A stretch of 64,000 bases of DNA from Bradyrhizobium sp. JYMT SZCCT0180 (GTDB taxonomy: Bacteria; Pseudomonadota; Alphaproteobacteria; Rhizobiales; Xanthobacteraceae). Under the pieces are notes generated by a model. It saw only the letters and a program-made list of their open reading frames with translations. It was not told the origin of the DNA and ran no database searches. The translations under genes and the position numbers were made by a program. The stretch covers positions 1-64,000 of the forward strand of contig NZ_JAFCLZ010000017.1 of the NCBI RefSeq assembly GCF_018130165.1, in the 5' to 3' direction. The first letter of the stretch is position 1. Every line of letters starts with the position of its first letter. Positions 25,608 through 33,919 of this stretch are shown in pieces.

Positions 25608-26819
25608 CTATCCCGCTGCCGCGACCTTTTGCGTCGGCGCGACGCTGACCGCCAGTTTGCCGTAGCGGTCTTTGAACGCCTCGGTGTCGATTTCCTCGAG
25701 CTGGATCGCGCCGCTCATCACGCCGGCCTTCCAGGCCTCGTGCTCAGGATCGTGCTGGAATTCCGGCATCACTTCCCTGGCGAATAATTCCAGCGAGTCG
25801 CAGATGTGCTCATGGCTGTTCTTGCCGGCCTGATTGAGCAGGATCACCTGATCGATGTGCGAGGAGCGGAAGCGCCGCAACTTCTTGCGGATAGTTTCCG
25901 GGGAGCCGATCAGGCCGCCACGAAGGGCTGCTTCCTGCGCCTCCGGATTTTCGCGCTTCCACTTGTTGTATTCGTCCCACATGTTGACGGTGCCGGGGTC
26001 GGGGCGCTGCCGGTTCTGCGACGCGCCGTAATAGCGCAGCGCGAACTGGAAGAAGGTCGCGCCATCGGCGCGGGCGCGCGCCTCCTCGTCGGTCTTGGCG
26101 CACATGAAGAACGACACCAGCGCCATGTTCGGGTTGATCTGGTAGTCCGCCAGCTTCTTCAGCCGCTTGGTGATCGCGTTGTAATAGGCGTGCACCCAGG
26201 CATGCGCCGCTTCCGCGCTGACGAACTGAAAGCCCAGCGCGCCAAAACCGTTCTCGCCGGCGCGTTCGATGGTCTGCAATTGCGAGCACGCCATCCACAG
26301 CGGCGGATGCGGCTTCTGCACCGGCTTCGGCACCACGTTGCGCAAGGGGATGTCGAAATACTTACCGTGATGCTCGGTGCCCACTTTGGTGAACATCGGA
26401 AAGATCGCGGCGACAGCCTCCTCGAACACCTCGCGCTTGGTCTCCATGTCGCGGCCGAACGGCGTCAGTTCGGTGATCGAGGCGCTCTCGCCCATGCCGA
26501 ATTCGCAGCGTCCGTTGCTGAGCAGATCGAGCACCGCGACGCGTTCGGCGACGCGGGCGGGATGGTTGGTGGTGAGCTGGAAAATACCGTGGCCGAGCCG
26601 GATCTTCCTGGTGCGCTGGGAGGCGGCGGCGAGGAACGATTCGGGCGACGGCGAATGCGAATATTCTTCCAGGAAGTGATGTTCCACGACCCAGGCGTGG
26701 TCGTAGCCGAGCCGGTCGGCGGTCTCGAGCTGCGTCAGGGCATTCTGGTAGAGCCGGAGCTCATCGCCCTCTTCCCACGGGCGCGGCAGTTGCAGCTCAT
26801 AAAAGATGCCGAACTTCAT
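25608..26819 (-). CDS. LLM-class flavin-dependent oxidoreductase (luciferase-like)
   Basis: A 403-residue bacterial-luciferase-fold protein beginning MKFGIFYELQLPRPWEEGDE, the luciferase-type N-terminus. Landmarks are HAWVVEHHFLEEYSHSPSPE, IRLGHGIFQLTTNHPARVAE and VAVLDLLSNGRCEFGMGESA. It is not of the SsuD subgroup, so the substrate is open; family members oxidise diverse organic compounds with FMNH2. It lies at the right edge of the organosulfur island, convergent with the preceding genes, and divergent from the helicase gene. Membership of the sulfur pathway is only suggested by position. Confidence 0.85.
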   Translation of the reverse strand: MKFGIFYELQLPRPWEEGDELRLYQNALTQLETADRLGYDHAWVVEHHFLEEYSHSPSPESFLAAASQRTRKIRLGHGIFQLTTNHPARVAERVAVLDLLSNGRCEFGMGESASITELTPFGRDMETKREVFEEAVAAIFPMFTKVGTEHHGKYFDIPLRNVVPKPVQKPHPPLWMACSQLQTIERAGENGFGALGFQFVSAEAAHAWVHAYYNAITKRLKKLADYQINPNMALVSFFMCAKTDEEARARADGATFFQFALRYYGASQNRQRPDPGTVNMWDEYNKWKRENPEAQEAALRGGLIGSPETIRKKLRRFRSSHIDQVILLNQAGKNSHEHICDSLELFAREVMPEFQHDPEHEAWKAGVMSGAIQLEEIDTEAFKDRYGKLAVSVAPTQKVAAAG

Positions 26820-27003
26820 GACGTCGCTCCCGATTGTTGTTTTGTTGCAGTGTATTCGCCGCGCTGCCCAAGTCTAGCCTCGGGCATGAAACTCCAATTC
26901 CGCGCAGCGGAAGCCGGCTTGCATGGAACGCGCGAATGATTAGTTTGAGGGTCTGCCTGAGTCGCGGCCGATCACGGCCCGCTCGCCCCTCCGCCGAGAC
27001 CAA

Positions 27004-28113
27004 ATGACCACGTTTACGCCGCATCAGGATTCCGCGCTGAAGGCCGTTGCCGACTGGATGAAGGCAAAGCCCGGCAGGAACGGCACGCCGCCGGTATTCC
27101 GGTTGTTCGGCTTTGCCGGAACCGGCAAGACCACGCTGGCGCGGCACATCGCCGACGGCGTCGACGGCGAGGTGAAATTCGCCGCCTTCACCGGCAAGGC
27201 CGCGCTTGTCATGCGCAACAAGGGTTGCGACAACGCCTCCACGATCCATTCGCTGATTTACCGCGCCCGGGAATCCGGCGTCGAGCAGCCGAGTTTCGAA
27301 CTGTGGGACGACGCGCCGGCTTCGAAGGCGAAACTGATCGTGATCGACGAGTGTTCGATGGTCGACGCCGAGCTCGGCCGCGACCTGATGTCGTTCGACT
27401 GTCCGCTGCTGGTGCTCGGCGATCCTGCGCAGCTGCCGCCGATCCAGGGCGGCGGGTTCTTTACCGATAGCGAGCCCGACGCGATGCTGACCGAGGTGCA
27501 TCGCCAGGCCCAGGACGATCCGATCGTGCGGATGTCGATGGATATCCGCGAGGGCCGCGAACTCGAAATCGGCCGCCATGGCGAGAGCGAAGTGGTGTCG
27601 CGGAGCGAACTCGACCCGGACCGGGTGATGAAGGCCGATCAGGTGCTGGTCGGGCGTAACAACACCCGCCGCGCCTACAACATGCGGGTGCGGCAGAAAC
27701 AGAACATCGAGGATCCGTTGCCGGTTGCCGGCGACAAGCTGGTCTGCCTGCGCAACAACCGCAAGAAGGGCCTGTTCAACGGCGGGCTGTGGCGGGTCAA
27801 GTCGCGCGCGCAGTCGAAATCGAAAATCATCACGATGCGGCTGTCGCCGGATGAGGATTTCGGCCACAAGGTGACCAAGGTCTCGGTGCGCGGCGATTGC
27901 TTTGGCGGCGCCATCGAGACCATCCCGTGGGAACAGCGCAAGCCTTATGACGAGTTCGACTATGGCTACGTGCTGACCGTGCACAAGTCGCAGGGCTCGC
28001 AATGGGACGACGTGGTGCTGTTCGACGAAAGTTTTGCGTTCCAGGACAGCCGCGCGCGCTGGCTCTACACCGGCATCACGCGCGCCGCGAAGCGGCTGAG
28101 CGTGGTGGTTTGA
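27004..28113 (+). CDS. SF1B ATP-dependent DNA helicase, RecD2/Dda-like
   Basis: A 369-residue helicase with motif I GFAGTGKTT near residue 36, motif II KLIVIDECSMVD, motif III VLGDPAQLPPIQGG, and the UvrD_C_2 motifs YVLTVHKSQGSQWDDV and WLYTGITRAAKRL. It lacks the N-terminal domains of RecD2 and is closer in size to phage T4 Dda, so it should be a stand-alone 5'-3' helicase acting in repair or replication restart. It is monocistronic, with a hairpin repeat just after the stop codon. Members of this size are common in rhizobial chromosomes, so a phage origin is not required. Confidence 0.88.
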   Translation: MTTFTPHQDSALKAVADWMKAKPGRNGTPPVFRLFGFAGTGKTTLARHIADGVDGEVKFAAFTGKAALVMRNKGCDNASTIHSLIYRARESGVEQPSFELWDDAPASKAKLIVIDECSMVDAELGRDLMSFDCPLLVLGDPAQLPPIQGGGFFTDSEPDAMLTEVHRQAQDDPIVRMSMDIREGRELEIGRHGESEVVSRSELDPDRVMKADQVLVGRNNTRRAYNMRVRQKQNIEDPLPVAGDKLVCLRNNRKKGLFNGGLWRVKSRAQSKSKIITMRLSPDEDFGHKVTKVSVRGDCFGGAIETIPWEQRKPYDEFDYGYVLTVHKSQGSQWDDVVLFDESFAFQDSRARWLYTGITRAAKRLSVVV

Positions 28114-28130
28114 TCTAAACAGTGGGTCTG

Positions 28131-28257
28131 CGTGCCCCGGATGCTGCGCAGCGCGAAGCGGTGCGCTGCTGATCCGGGGCCCATCAATCGCGACACCACC
28201 GCGGGTCCCGGCTCTGCGGAGCAGCGCCAAGAGCGCTGCACCGCGTCCGGGACACGA
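28131..28257. repeat. Composite hairpin repeat, family I
   Basis: Nested dyads: tgccccggatgctgcgcagc with gctgctgatccggggc, then gcgggtcccggctctgcgga with its complement ending gcgtccgggaca. It lies between the convergent helicase and caspase-like genes and may act as a transcription stop for both. A related short unit is at 55301-55348. Confidence 0.75.
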
Positions 28258-28260
28258 TAC

Positions 28261-29937
28261 CTACTTCTCCGCGACGAAATAAAAATCTTCCCTGCCCGGC
28301 GGCGAGCCGTAGGTGAAGGGCTGTTGCGCGCGCTTGGTCATCGTCCAGACGTCGTCGCGGACGATATCGAACAGTTTCCGCACCTCGACCTTGGGCGTCT
28401 TGAGTTCACGCGCCAGCACGGTTGCGAACGGGCTGTTGACGGAATCGCCGTCGAGCGCGGTCTCGCCGTGCTTGGCGGCGTAGACCACCATGAAGCCGGC
28501 CTCCGGCTCGATGTTGGAAAAGCCCTTGTTGACCAGCTTCAGCGCAATGGTCCGCTGCATGTTCTTCTCGAACGGATTGTCGCGGCAGGCATCTAATATC
28601 ACCAGCCGCAGCTTGCGCGCGCCGGAAACCGCGGCGATCAACTGTTCGAGCGCCACCGCCTGCGTCTCCGCATCGCGGTCGGCGGCGAGCTTGGCGTCGG
28701 TCGGGATCAGATAGTTGACGCCGCCGATCTCCATGCCGTGACCGGCATAATAGACCACCGCCCAATCGGCCTTCTCGGCTTGCGTGCCGAATTCGTGCAG
28801 GGCCGCGAAGAACTTGTCGCGGGTGAGGTCCGGCGCCAGCGTCACGGTCGCAAAGCCGAGGTCGCGAAGCGTGGACGCGATCAATTTGGCGTCGCGCGCC
28901 GGATTGGCCAGCGGCTGCACGTTCTTGTAGGCGCTGTTGCCGACGATCAAGGCGACCTTGCGCGGGCCTGATGAAGCGGGGGCTGCGGTCGTCAGCGCCG
29001 CCAGGCGCTCCTTGGCGAAGCGGCGCGCAATGGCGGTATCGATGTCATCGAACTTGGTCAGGGCCGCGCTCGCCGCACGGTATTCGCTGCGCGCGCCCGC
29101 GAGATCGCCGCGCTTTTCGAACACCTTGCCGCGGTTGGCATGGGCGCGGATATTGTTCGGGTTGATCTTGAGCGCCTCGTTGTAATCCTTCAGCGCAGCG
29201 TCGAGGTCACCCTTTGCCAGATAGACATTGCCGCGGCTGGTCATCGCATAGACCGAATTCGGCGTGTGGACCAACGCCACGTTGCAATCCGCGATCGCTT
29301 CGTCGAACTTCCTGATCTCGGTGTAGGTGATGCAACGGTAGGCCGCGACTTGCGGGGCATCAGGATTGATCTTTTTCGCCTCGGCGAAATCGGCGAGCGC
29401 CGCATCGTATTGCTTGCGGTAGGTCTGCACGCGTCCCCGGTTGAAGCGGTGATTGTAGCGGCTGGCGTCGTTGTTCGCGAGCCTGACGGCGGAATCGAGT
29501 TCGGTGAGGGCGCGCTGCAGGTCGCCCTGACGCATGAAAATAAGCGCGCGATTGTTGTAGGGGCTCGAGAAATTCGGCTGCAGTTTCGAGCTCTGCGCGT
29601 AGTCGGCCAGGGCCCGCTCGTCCTCGCCCTTGCTGCTATAGGCGAGGCCGCGCATGTTGATGTATCCGGCGTTTTCGGGAACCAGATCGATCGCCGTGGT
29701 ATAGGCAGCGATCCCGCCGTCATAGTCGCGCTTCTTGATCAGCGCCTCGCCGCGAACGGCGAGAGCGCCCGCCCTGGCTTTGGCGGGCAGCTTGTTGTCG
29801 GCAATGACGGTCTCGCAGGCGGCCAGCCTTGCGACCGGTTCCGCATCCTTATTCCGGCAGGTGTCGATATCGCCCGCCGCCCGCGCGGAGCCGGCGGCGA
29901 CAAGCGTGACGATGACCAGGAAGAAGGTGCGCAACAT
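28261..29937 (-). CDS. Exported TPR-caspase (peptidase C14) protein
   Basis: A 558-residue protein with a signal peptide (MLRTFFLVIVTLVAAGSARA). Residues 25-320 are tetratricopeptide repeats (for example YDGGIAAYTTAIDLVPENAG and LDAALKDYNEALKINPNNIR). A caspase-fold domain follows: RKVALIVGNSAYKNVQPLAN, the catalytic His in YYAGHGMEIGGVNYLIP and the catalytic Cys in LRLVILDACRDNPF. Both dyad residues are present, so proteolysis after Arg/Lys or Asp is plausible. An in-frame ATG seven codons upstream is possible. TPRs in front of an orthocaspase suggest a recruited protease in the envelope. The substrate is unknown and no typical defence partner is adjacent. Confidence 0.88.
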   Translation of the reverse strand: MLRTFFLVIVTLVAAGSARAAGDIDTCRNKDAEPVARLAACETVIADNKLPAKARAGALAVRGEALIKKRDYDGGIAAYTTAIDLVPENAGYINMRGLAYSSKGEDERALADYAQSSKLQPNFSSPYNNRALIFMRQGDLQRALTELDSAVRLANNDASRYNHRFNRGRVQTYRKQYDAALADFAEAKKINPDAPQVAAYRCITYTEIRKFDEAIADCNVALVHTPNSVYAMTSRGNVYLAKGDLDAALKDYNEALKINPNNIRAHANRGKVFEKRGDLAGARSEYRAASAALTKFDDIDTAIARRFAKERLAALTTAAPASSGPRKVALIVGNSAYKNVQPLANPARDAKLIASTLRDLGFATVTLAPDLTRDKFFAALHEFGTQAEKADWAVVYYAGHGMEIGGVNYLIPTDAKLAADRDAETQAVALEQLIAAVSGARKLRLVILDACRDNPFEKNMQRTIALKLVNKGFSNIEPEAGFMVVYAAKHGETALDGDSVNSPFATVLARELKTPKVEVRKLFDIVRDDVWTMTKRAQQPFTYGSPPGREDFYFVAEK

Positions 29938-30200
29938 CAGTGAAACGCTCCGGCGCATGATTTTTGGTCGCCGGAGGCTGCCGGCGGTTCATTTTGGGAA
30001 GCTGTGCGAGGCTTGGTCAAGCGTGGCCAAACATCGCGCCTAACGTGTTGCGCCATCGCGGTTTTATTCACGAACTCGTGTGTCGCCGGCTGTAACAAAA
30101 CGCGCCCGGACCCGTATCTCGGCGTATCTGAGGGAGCTGCGCCGATTGCGAAACGCGGCTCCCGCTCTAAACTGCCTTCCAACAGCCCCAAGAGGAAACC

Positions 30201-30920
30201 ATGTCCCCTCGCCGATCCAGCCGCCTTTCGCGCTGCGCCGCCGCCATCGGCGCGCTCGCCATTGCCGCGTTCGCCGCCACCCCTTCGCGCGCCGCGGAAG
30301 AAGCCGTGATCATCCCCCCGCCCGCCGCCGACGTGCAGCCGGCCAGCGGCCTGCAAACCGCGGTCCTTGCCGGCGGTTGCTTCTGGGGCGTCCAGGGCGT
30401 GTTCCAGCATACCGCGGGCGTGGTCAACGCCGTATCCGGTTACGCCGGCGGCACCAAGGCGACCGCCGACTACAATCTGGTCTCGATGGGAACCACAGCG
30501 CATGCGGAAGTGGTCGAGGTCAAATACGACCCGAACAAGATCAGCTACGGCAAGATCCTGCAGATCTTCTTCTCTGTCGTGCACGATCCGACCCAGCTGA
30601 ACCGCCAGGGCCCGGACACCGGCACGCAATATCGCTCGGCGATCTTCACCACCAGCGACGAACAGAAAAAGGTCGCGGACGCCTATATCGCCCAGCTCAA
30701 CGCCGCCAAGGTCTACAAGAAGCCGATCGTGACCAAGGTCGGTCCGCTGGAGGCGTTTTATGCGGCGGAGGCCTATCACCAGGACTACATGACGCTGCAC
30801 CCGAACCAGCCCTATATTGCCTTCAACGACATCCCGAAGGTCCATAACCTCAAGAAGGTCTTTGCGAGCGACTACCTCGACAAGCCGACGCTGGTGAGCA
30901 GTGCGAAGGCCAGCAACTGA
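30201..30920 (+). CDS. msrA: Exported peptide methionine sulfoxide reductase MsrA
   Basis: A 239-residue enzyme reducing methionine-S-sulfoxide. An N-terminal signal sequence (AAAIGALAIAAFAATPSRAA) precedes the catalytic domain with VLAGGCFWGVQGVFQHT (active Cys), VSGYAGGTKATADYNLVSMG and VHDPTQLNRQGPDTGTQYRS. It should therefore act in the periplasm. It is followed 24 bp later by msrB on the same strand. Divergent from the caspase-like gene across a 263-bp gap in which I see no gene. Confidence 0.94.
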   Translation: MSPRRSSRLSRCAAAIGALAIAAFAATPSRAAEEAVIIPPPAADVQPASGLQTAVLAGGCFWGVQGVFQHTAGVVNAVSGYAGGTKATADYNLVSMGTTAHAEVVEVKYDPNKISYGKILQIFFSVVHDPTQLNRQGPDTGTQYRSAIFTTSDEQKKVADAYIAQLNAAKVYKKPIVTKVGPLEAFYAAEAYHQDYMTLHPNQPYIAFNDIPKVHNLKKVFASDYLDKPTLVSSAKASN

Positions 30921-30944
30921 GGGACCAAATTCAAAGGAGACTTC

Positions 30945-31349
30945 ATGTCCGACACCAAGACCAAGGTCGAGAAGAGCGAGGCCGAGTGGCGCCGCGAGCT
31001 GACGCCGATGCAGTATGCGGTGCTGCGCGAAAAGGCGACCGAGCGGCCGTTCTCCGGCGAATACGAGCATGAGCACAGCAAGGGCACCTATACCTGCGCC
31101 GGCTGCGGGCAGACGCTGTTCGAATCCGACGCCAAGTTCGATTCCGGCTGCGGCTGGCCGAGCTTTACCGCGCCGGCCGTCGACAGCCATGTCGACGAGG
31201 AACGCGACGTCAGCCACGGCATGATCCGCACCGAGGTCTTGTGCTCGAAATGCAATGGCCATCTCGGCCACGTCTTCGAGGACGGCCCCGGCCCGACCGG
31301 CCTGCGCTACTGCATCAATTCGGCCGCGCTGAAGCTGCAGCCGAAGTAG
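30945..31349 (+). CDS. msrB: Peptide methionine-R-sulfoxide reductase MsrB
   Basis: A 134-residue enzyme reducing methionine-R-sulfoxide. Two CxxC pairs (TCAGCGQTLFESD and LCSKCNGHLGHVF) bind structural zinc, and the catalytic Cys is in GLRYCINSAALKL. GCGWPSFTAP is the substrate-pocket signature. Unlike the adjacent MsrA it has no signal peptide, so it looks cytoplasmic. It starts 24 bp after msrA and a hairpin repeat follows 25 bp after its stop. Confidence 0.95.
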   Translation: MSDTKTKVEKSEAEWRRELTPMQYAVLREKATERPFSGEYEHEHSKGTYTCAGCGQTLFESDAKFDSGCGWPSFTAPAVDSHVDEERDVSHGMIRTEVLCSKCNGHLGHVFEDGPGPTGLRYCINSAALKLQPK

Positions 31350-31374
31350 CGTCAGCCGCCGTCGTCCCTCACTC

Positions 31375-31467
31375 GTCATGCCCGGCCTTGTGCCGGGCAT
31401 CCACGTCTTTGGTGCCATAACAAGAAAGACGTGGATGGCCGGGCATAGGCGAGCGCCCGGCCATGAC
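31375..31467. repeat. Hairpin repeat family B, copy 1
   Basis: Outer arms gtcatgcccggccttgtgcc and gcgcccggccatgac, with inner arms atccacgtcttt and aaagacgtggat. A second copy lies at 50977-51063. It immediately follows msrB. Confidence 0.85.
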
Positions 31468-31527
31468 GGTGGATGGGGTTAAGCACTGCACTGGTTTATT
31501 TCTCAACTCCATTCGAACTCATTTCCT

Positions 31528-31564
31528 ACCCCGTGCGACCAAGAGCTGGTCGCGCGGGGTTTTT
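31528..31564 (+). terminator. Strong Rho-independent terminator
   Basis: A 14-bp stem (accccgtgcgacca / tggtcgcgcggggt, one G-T pair) with a 5-base loop and a run of five T residues. It is 180 bp beyond msrB, past a hairpin repeat, and 56 bp before the next gene. It may end msrAB transcripts, attenuate the next gene, or end an unannotated small RNA. Confidence 0.8.
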
Positions 31565-31619
31565 CATTTTTCAGGGGGGCTTCTCCGGTTTGCCCGGCGC
31601 GCAAATCAAGGAAGGTTCA

Positions 31620-31994
31620 ATGCAAATATCGAAACGTCTGCTGCTCGGTCTCGGCGCAGCCACCCTCATCATGGAGAGCGTTGTGATCCAGCCCGCTTTT
31701 GCCGCCGACAAGGTTTCCTTGTTCAAGGTCATTACCGCGAAAGATGAAATCGTCATCGGCATCGCCGAGGACGATCTGGCGCAGATGGACGGCAAGAACG
31801 CCGGCGGCATCGCCAAGATGCTGGTGGCCAAGGGCTCGATGAGCGTCTGGCGCTACGCCGTGCACAAGTCCGCCTCGGGCGACCTCGAACAGGCGCCGCT
31901 GCACAAGATCGGCCTGCTCGCCTCGGACTCGCTGCGCGTCGAGCCCTATGCGACGCCGCTGAAGGTGCTGCCGATCGACGAGACGAAGAAGTGA
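31620..31994 (+). CDS. Exported hypothetical protein
   Basis: A 124-residue protein beginning MQISKRLLLGLGAATLIMES with a signal peptide cleaved near QPAFAAD. The mature part of about 95 residues (KVSLFKVITAKDEIVIGIAE, then KMLVAKGSMSVWRYAVHKS) has no Cys and no recognisable catalytic motif. A longer reading from 31473 would run through the terminator at 31528-31564 and is rejected. gaagg just upstream is the ribosome-binding site. I know it only as a conserved type in Bradyrhizobium; function unknown. Confidence 0.75.
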   Translation: MQISKRLLLGLGAATLIMESVVIQPAFAADKVSLFKVITAKDEIVIGIAEDDLAQMDGKNAGGIAKMLVAKGSMSVWRYAVHKSASGDLEQAPLHKIGLLASDSLRVEPYATPLKVLPIDETKK

Positions 31995-32005
31995 CGCGCT
32001 AAGCG

Positions 32006-32102
32006 CGTCATCCCGGGGCGCGAAGCGAACCTCAGGTGCGCAATTGCGCACCGGGGGATCTCGAGATTCCGGGTCTGGTCCTTCGGACCATCCCGGAATG
32101 AC
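32006..32102. repeat. Hairpin repeat family H, copy 1
   Basis: Dyads around gtcatcccggggcgcgaagc, caggtgcgcaattgcgcacc and ctcgagattccgggtctggt, closing with catcccggaatgac. A second copy lies at 59864-59944 in the sugar transporter operon. No gene lies between 31995 and 32209. Confidence 0.75.
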
Positions 32103-32209
32103 GACCACCCCCCTTTTCGGCGGAGCGAGGACGCGCGGCCTGGAGTATGCTTTGCTCCGGGCCGCGGGGCGTTTTCACCTGACGCCGGCCACGCTTTCAG
32201 GAGGTCGCC

Positions 32210-32374
32210 ATGTCGCTGGGCACGATCCTCATCATCATCCTGATTATTTTCCTGTTGGGCGGCTTCTCCGGCCGTTTTGGCGGCTATGGCTATGGTCTCG
32301 GCCATTCCGGCATGGGGCTTGTCGGGGTGATCCTGATCGTGCTGCTCATCCTGGTGCTGCTCGGCAAACTTTAG
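32210..32374 (+). CDS. DUF3309 small membrane protein
   Basis: A 54-residue protein beginning MSLGTILIIILIIFLLGGFS, then a Gly/Tyr-rich loop (GRFGGYGYGLGHSGMG) and a second hydrophobic helix (VILIVLLILVLLGKL). This matches the DUF3309 pattern of two short membrane segments around a Gly-rich turn. A strong aggagg ribosome-binding site precedes the ATG. Function is unknown for the family. Confidence 0.8.
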   Translation: MSLGTILIIILIIFLLGGFSGRFGGYGYGLGHSGMGLVGVILIVLLILVLLGKL

Positions 32375-32609
32375 GCTTCGTAGCCCATTGAAATAACAGG
32401 GCTTATTTCGGTCCGAAACGGGCCCAAAGCCAGCCATGCGCGAATTCATCATCACCCCCGATCTGCGGATCAGGAGTCGCATTTCTGTCAAACAGGCTTA
32501 TATTGGGGGTCGAAATGACGTGCACGGCGCGCCGCCCGGGATAGCGGCCCACCGTCATCCAATCCCCACTCGCTCGACGAACGAGCCAAAAAGATTGAGG
32601 TCACAAACC

Positions 32610-32894
32610 ATGCGTCCATTCAGCTACGATACCGCTGCCGAACTGTTTCCTGCCGCGATCCGCAAGAAGAAGCGGGCGGGCTTTGCATATCGGCGTTTTG
32701 GCACCGCGGCCGAAGCGGTTCGCTTCGCGATCGAGGAGTTGCCGGCGGACTCGCTGAACGGCGCCTATCTGCAGGTGGAGGAAGCGCGCTTCGACCAGAG
32801 CGGCATCCGCACGCTCTATGAGAGCGAGGCCTTCCCGCTGACGCGCCGTCCCCGTGCGCCCGCCGCGACCGAAACCAACGCCGACGCTGCGTAA
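32610..32894 (+). CDS. Conserved hypothetical 94-residue protein
   Basis: The product begins MRPFSYDTAAELFPAAIRKK and continues AGFAYRRFGTAAEAVRFAIE. It is soluble and has a disordered tail rich in Ala, Pro and Thr. The ATG at 32610 is preferred to one at 32436 because the upstream translation is repeat-like and aggtcacaa precedes the start. Pattern recalls small rhizobial conserved proteins with no assigned role. A terminator follows at 32915. Confidence 0.65.
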   Translation: MRPFSYDTAAELFPAAIRKKKRAGFAYRRFGTAAEAVRFAIEELPADSLNGAYLQVEEARFDQSGIRTLYESEAFPLTRRPRAPAATETNADAA

Positions 32895-32914
32895 CAGCAA
32901 GCTTTCGAGCTGTC

Positions 32915-32945
32915 TGCCCTCGGACGATGTCCGGGGGCATTTTTT
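32915..32945 (+). terminator. Rho-independent terminator
   Basis: A 10-bp stem tgccctcgga / tccgggggca (one wobble) with a 5-base loop and a run of six T. It ends transcription of the 32610-32894 gene and sits between convergent genes. Confidence 0.8.
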
Positions 32946-32962
32946 CGCGCGTGTGAAGATGA

Positions 32963-33493
32963 TTAGCGCGGCTGCTTGTCGAGCCAGCGCTTGAGCATCC
33001 GCACGTTGCGGACGTTGGCGCGGAACATGACGTCGAAGGCGTCGCCCGCGATCGGCACCAGGCCGACCACACCATCGAGCGCGACATTGCCCAGCATCCG
33101 CGTCGTGATGTACCAGGGCGCGCCGAGCGCGCGCGCCTCGCGCACCAGCCACAGCGAGATCGCTGTTGTGATGATGTCGCCGACGACGGGGATCAGCCCG
33201 ATCAGCCCGTCGATGCCGTAGCGGAACTTGGTGCCCGGCACGATGAAGGCGACGTCGAGCAACTTCGAAATCGCTTCCAGCCGCGCCAGCCGCTGCTCGC
33301 GGGTGAGATTGCCGAACGGGTTGGCGCTGGAATTGCCGAAGTCGATCCGGAAACCCTCGAACTGCCCGCGCAGGCTGGGGTCGGGGATTTCGCGCCCCTC
33401 CTGGTCGATCACAGGCCCACGGCCCTTCGCGCGCCCCTGTGAGGGACGTTCGGTGCGGGCGCGGTTCGGCACAAAAATATCGTCGTTTGTCAT
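32963..33493 (-). CDS. DUF4112 domain membrane protein
   Basis: A 176-residue protein with a charged N-terminus of about 60 residues and a DUF4112 domain: LARLEAISKLLDVAFIVPGT, RYGIDGLIGLIPVVGDIITT and ALDGVVGLVPIAGDAFDVMF. The repeated G(L/V)(I/V)P(V/I)(V/A)GD pattern is the family signature and gives two hydrophobic hairpins. An upstream ATG at 33499 would add two residues. The function of the family is unknown. Convergent with the previous gene. Confidence 0.85.
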   Translation of the reverse strand: MTNDDIFVPNRARTERPSQGRAKGRGPVIDQEGREIPDPSLRGQFEGFRIDFGNSSANPFGNLTREQRLARLEAISKLLDVAFIVPGTKFRYGIDGLIGLIPVVGDIITTAISLWLVREARALGAPWYITTRMLGNVALDGVVGLVPIAGDAFDVMFRANVRNVRMLKRWLDKQPR

Positions 33494-33612
33494 GGCCATC
33501 AGATGGTAACGCAAAAGGCGTGCGCAAGTTGCGTCAAATTATCGCTGAACTTGCCGAGTTAGCACCCGTGCGGCCGTCGAAGTCCGTCTCAACCGCGCAG
33601 AACCCCACCTCC

Positions 33613-33693
33613 GTCATTGCGAGCGAAGCGAAGCAATCCATCGGAGCGCAAAGCAAGAATGGATTGCTTCGTCGCTTCGCTCCTCGCAATGAC
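33613..33693. repeat. Hairpin repeat family A, copy 3
   Basis: Arms gtcattgcgagcgaagcgaa and cgcttcgctcctcgcaatga with inner dyad gcaatcca/tggattgc. It lies in the 426-bp gap between the DUF4112 gene and the next gene on the same strand. The gap holds only this and the family C repeat. Confidence 0.85.
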
Positions 33694-33742
33694 GTGGCTT
33701 CCAGTTCCGATTCAAAGTTCAAACAGCTAAGTCTTAAACCCG

Positions 33743-33870
33743 TCATCCTGAGGAGCGGCCCCTTGGCCGCGTCTCGAAGGACGACGGCCCGTCTGTGGCC
33801 GATTCATCCTTCGAGGCTTCCGCCTTCGCTCTTCGAGCTACGGCGGACAAGCGCTACGCTCAGGATGAGG
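33743..33870. repeat. Hairpin repeat family C, copy 2
   Basis: Opens gtcatcctgaggagcggccc, has inner dyads around ttcgaggcttccgccttcgc and closes ctacgctcaggatgag. It directly precedes the 3' end of the small membrane-protein gene at 33920. Confidence 0.8.
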
Positions 33871-33919
33871 GAACGCGGCTTCGTATTCTCGCGGTGCTTC
33901 GCGTCCGAGCTTTGCGATT

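Noticed and set aside
28261..29937. Defence-system role for the TPR-caspase protein
   Set aside because: No toxin, reverse transcriptase, gasdermin, helicase-nuclease or sensor gene is linked; the neighbouring helicase is transcribed convergently and is a common housekeeping type.
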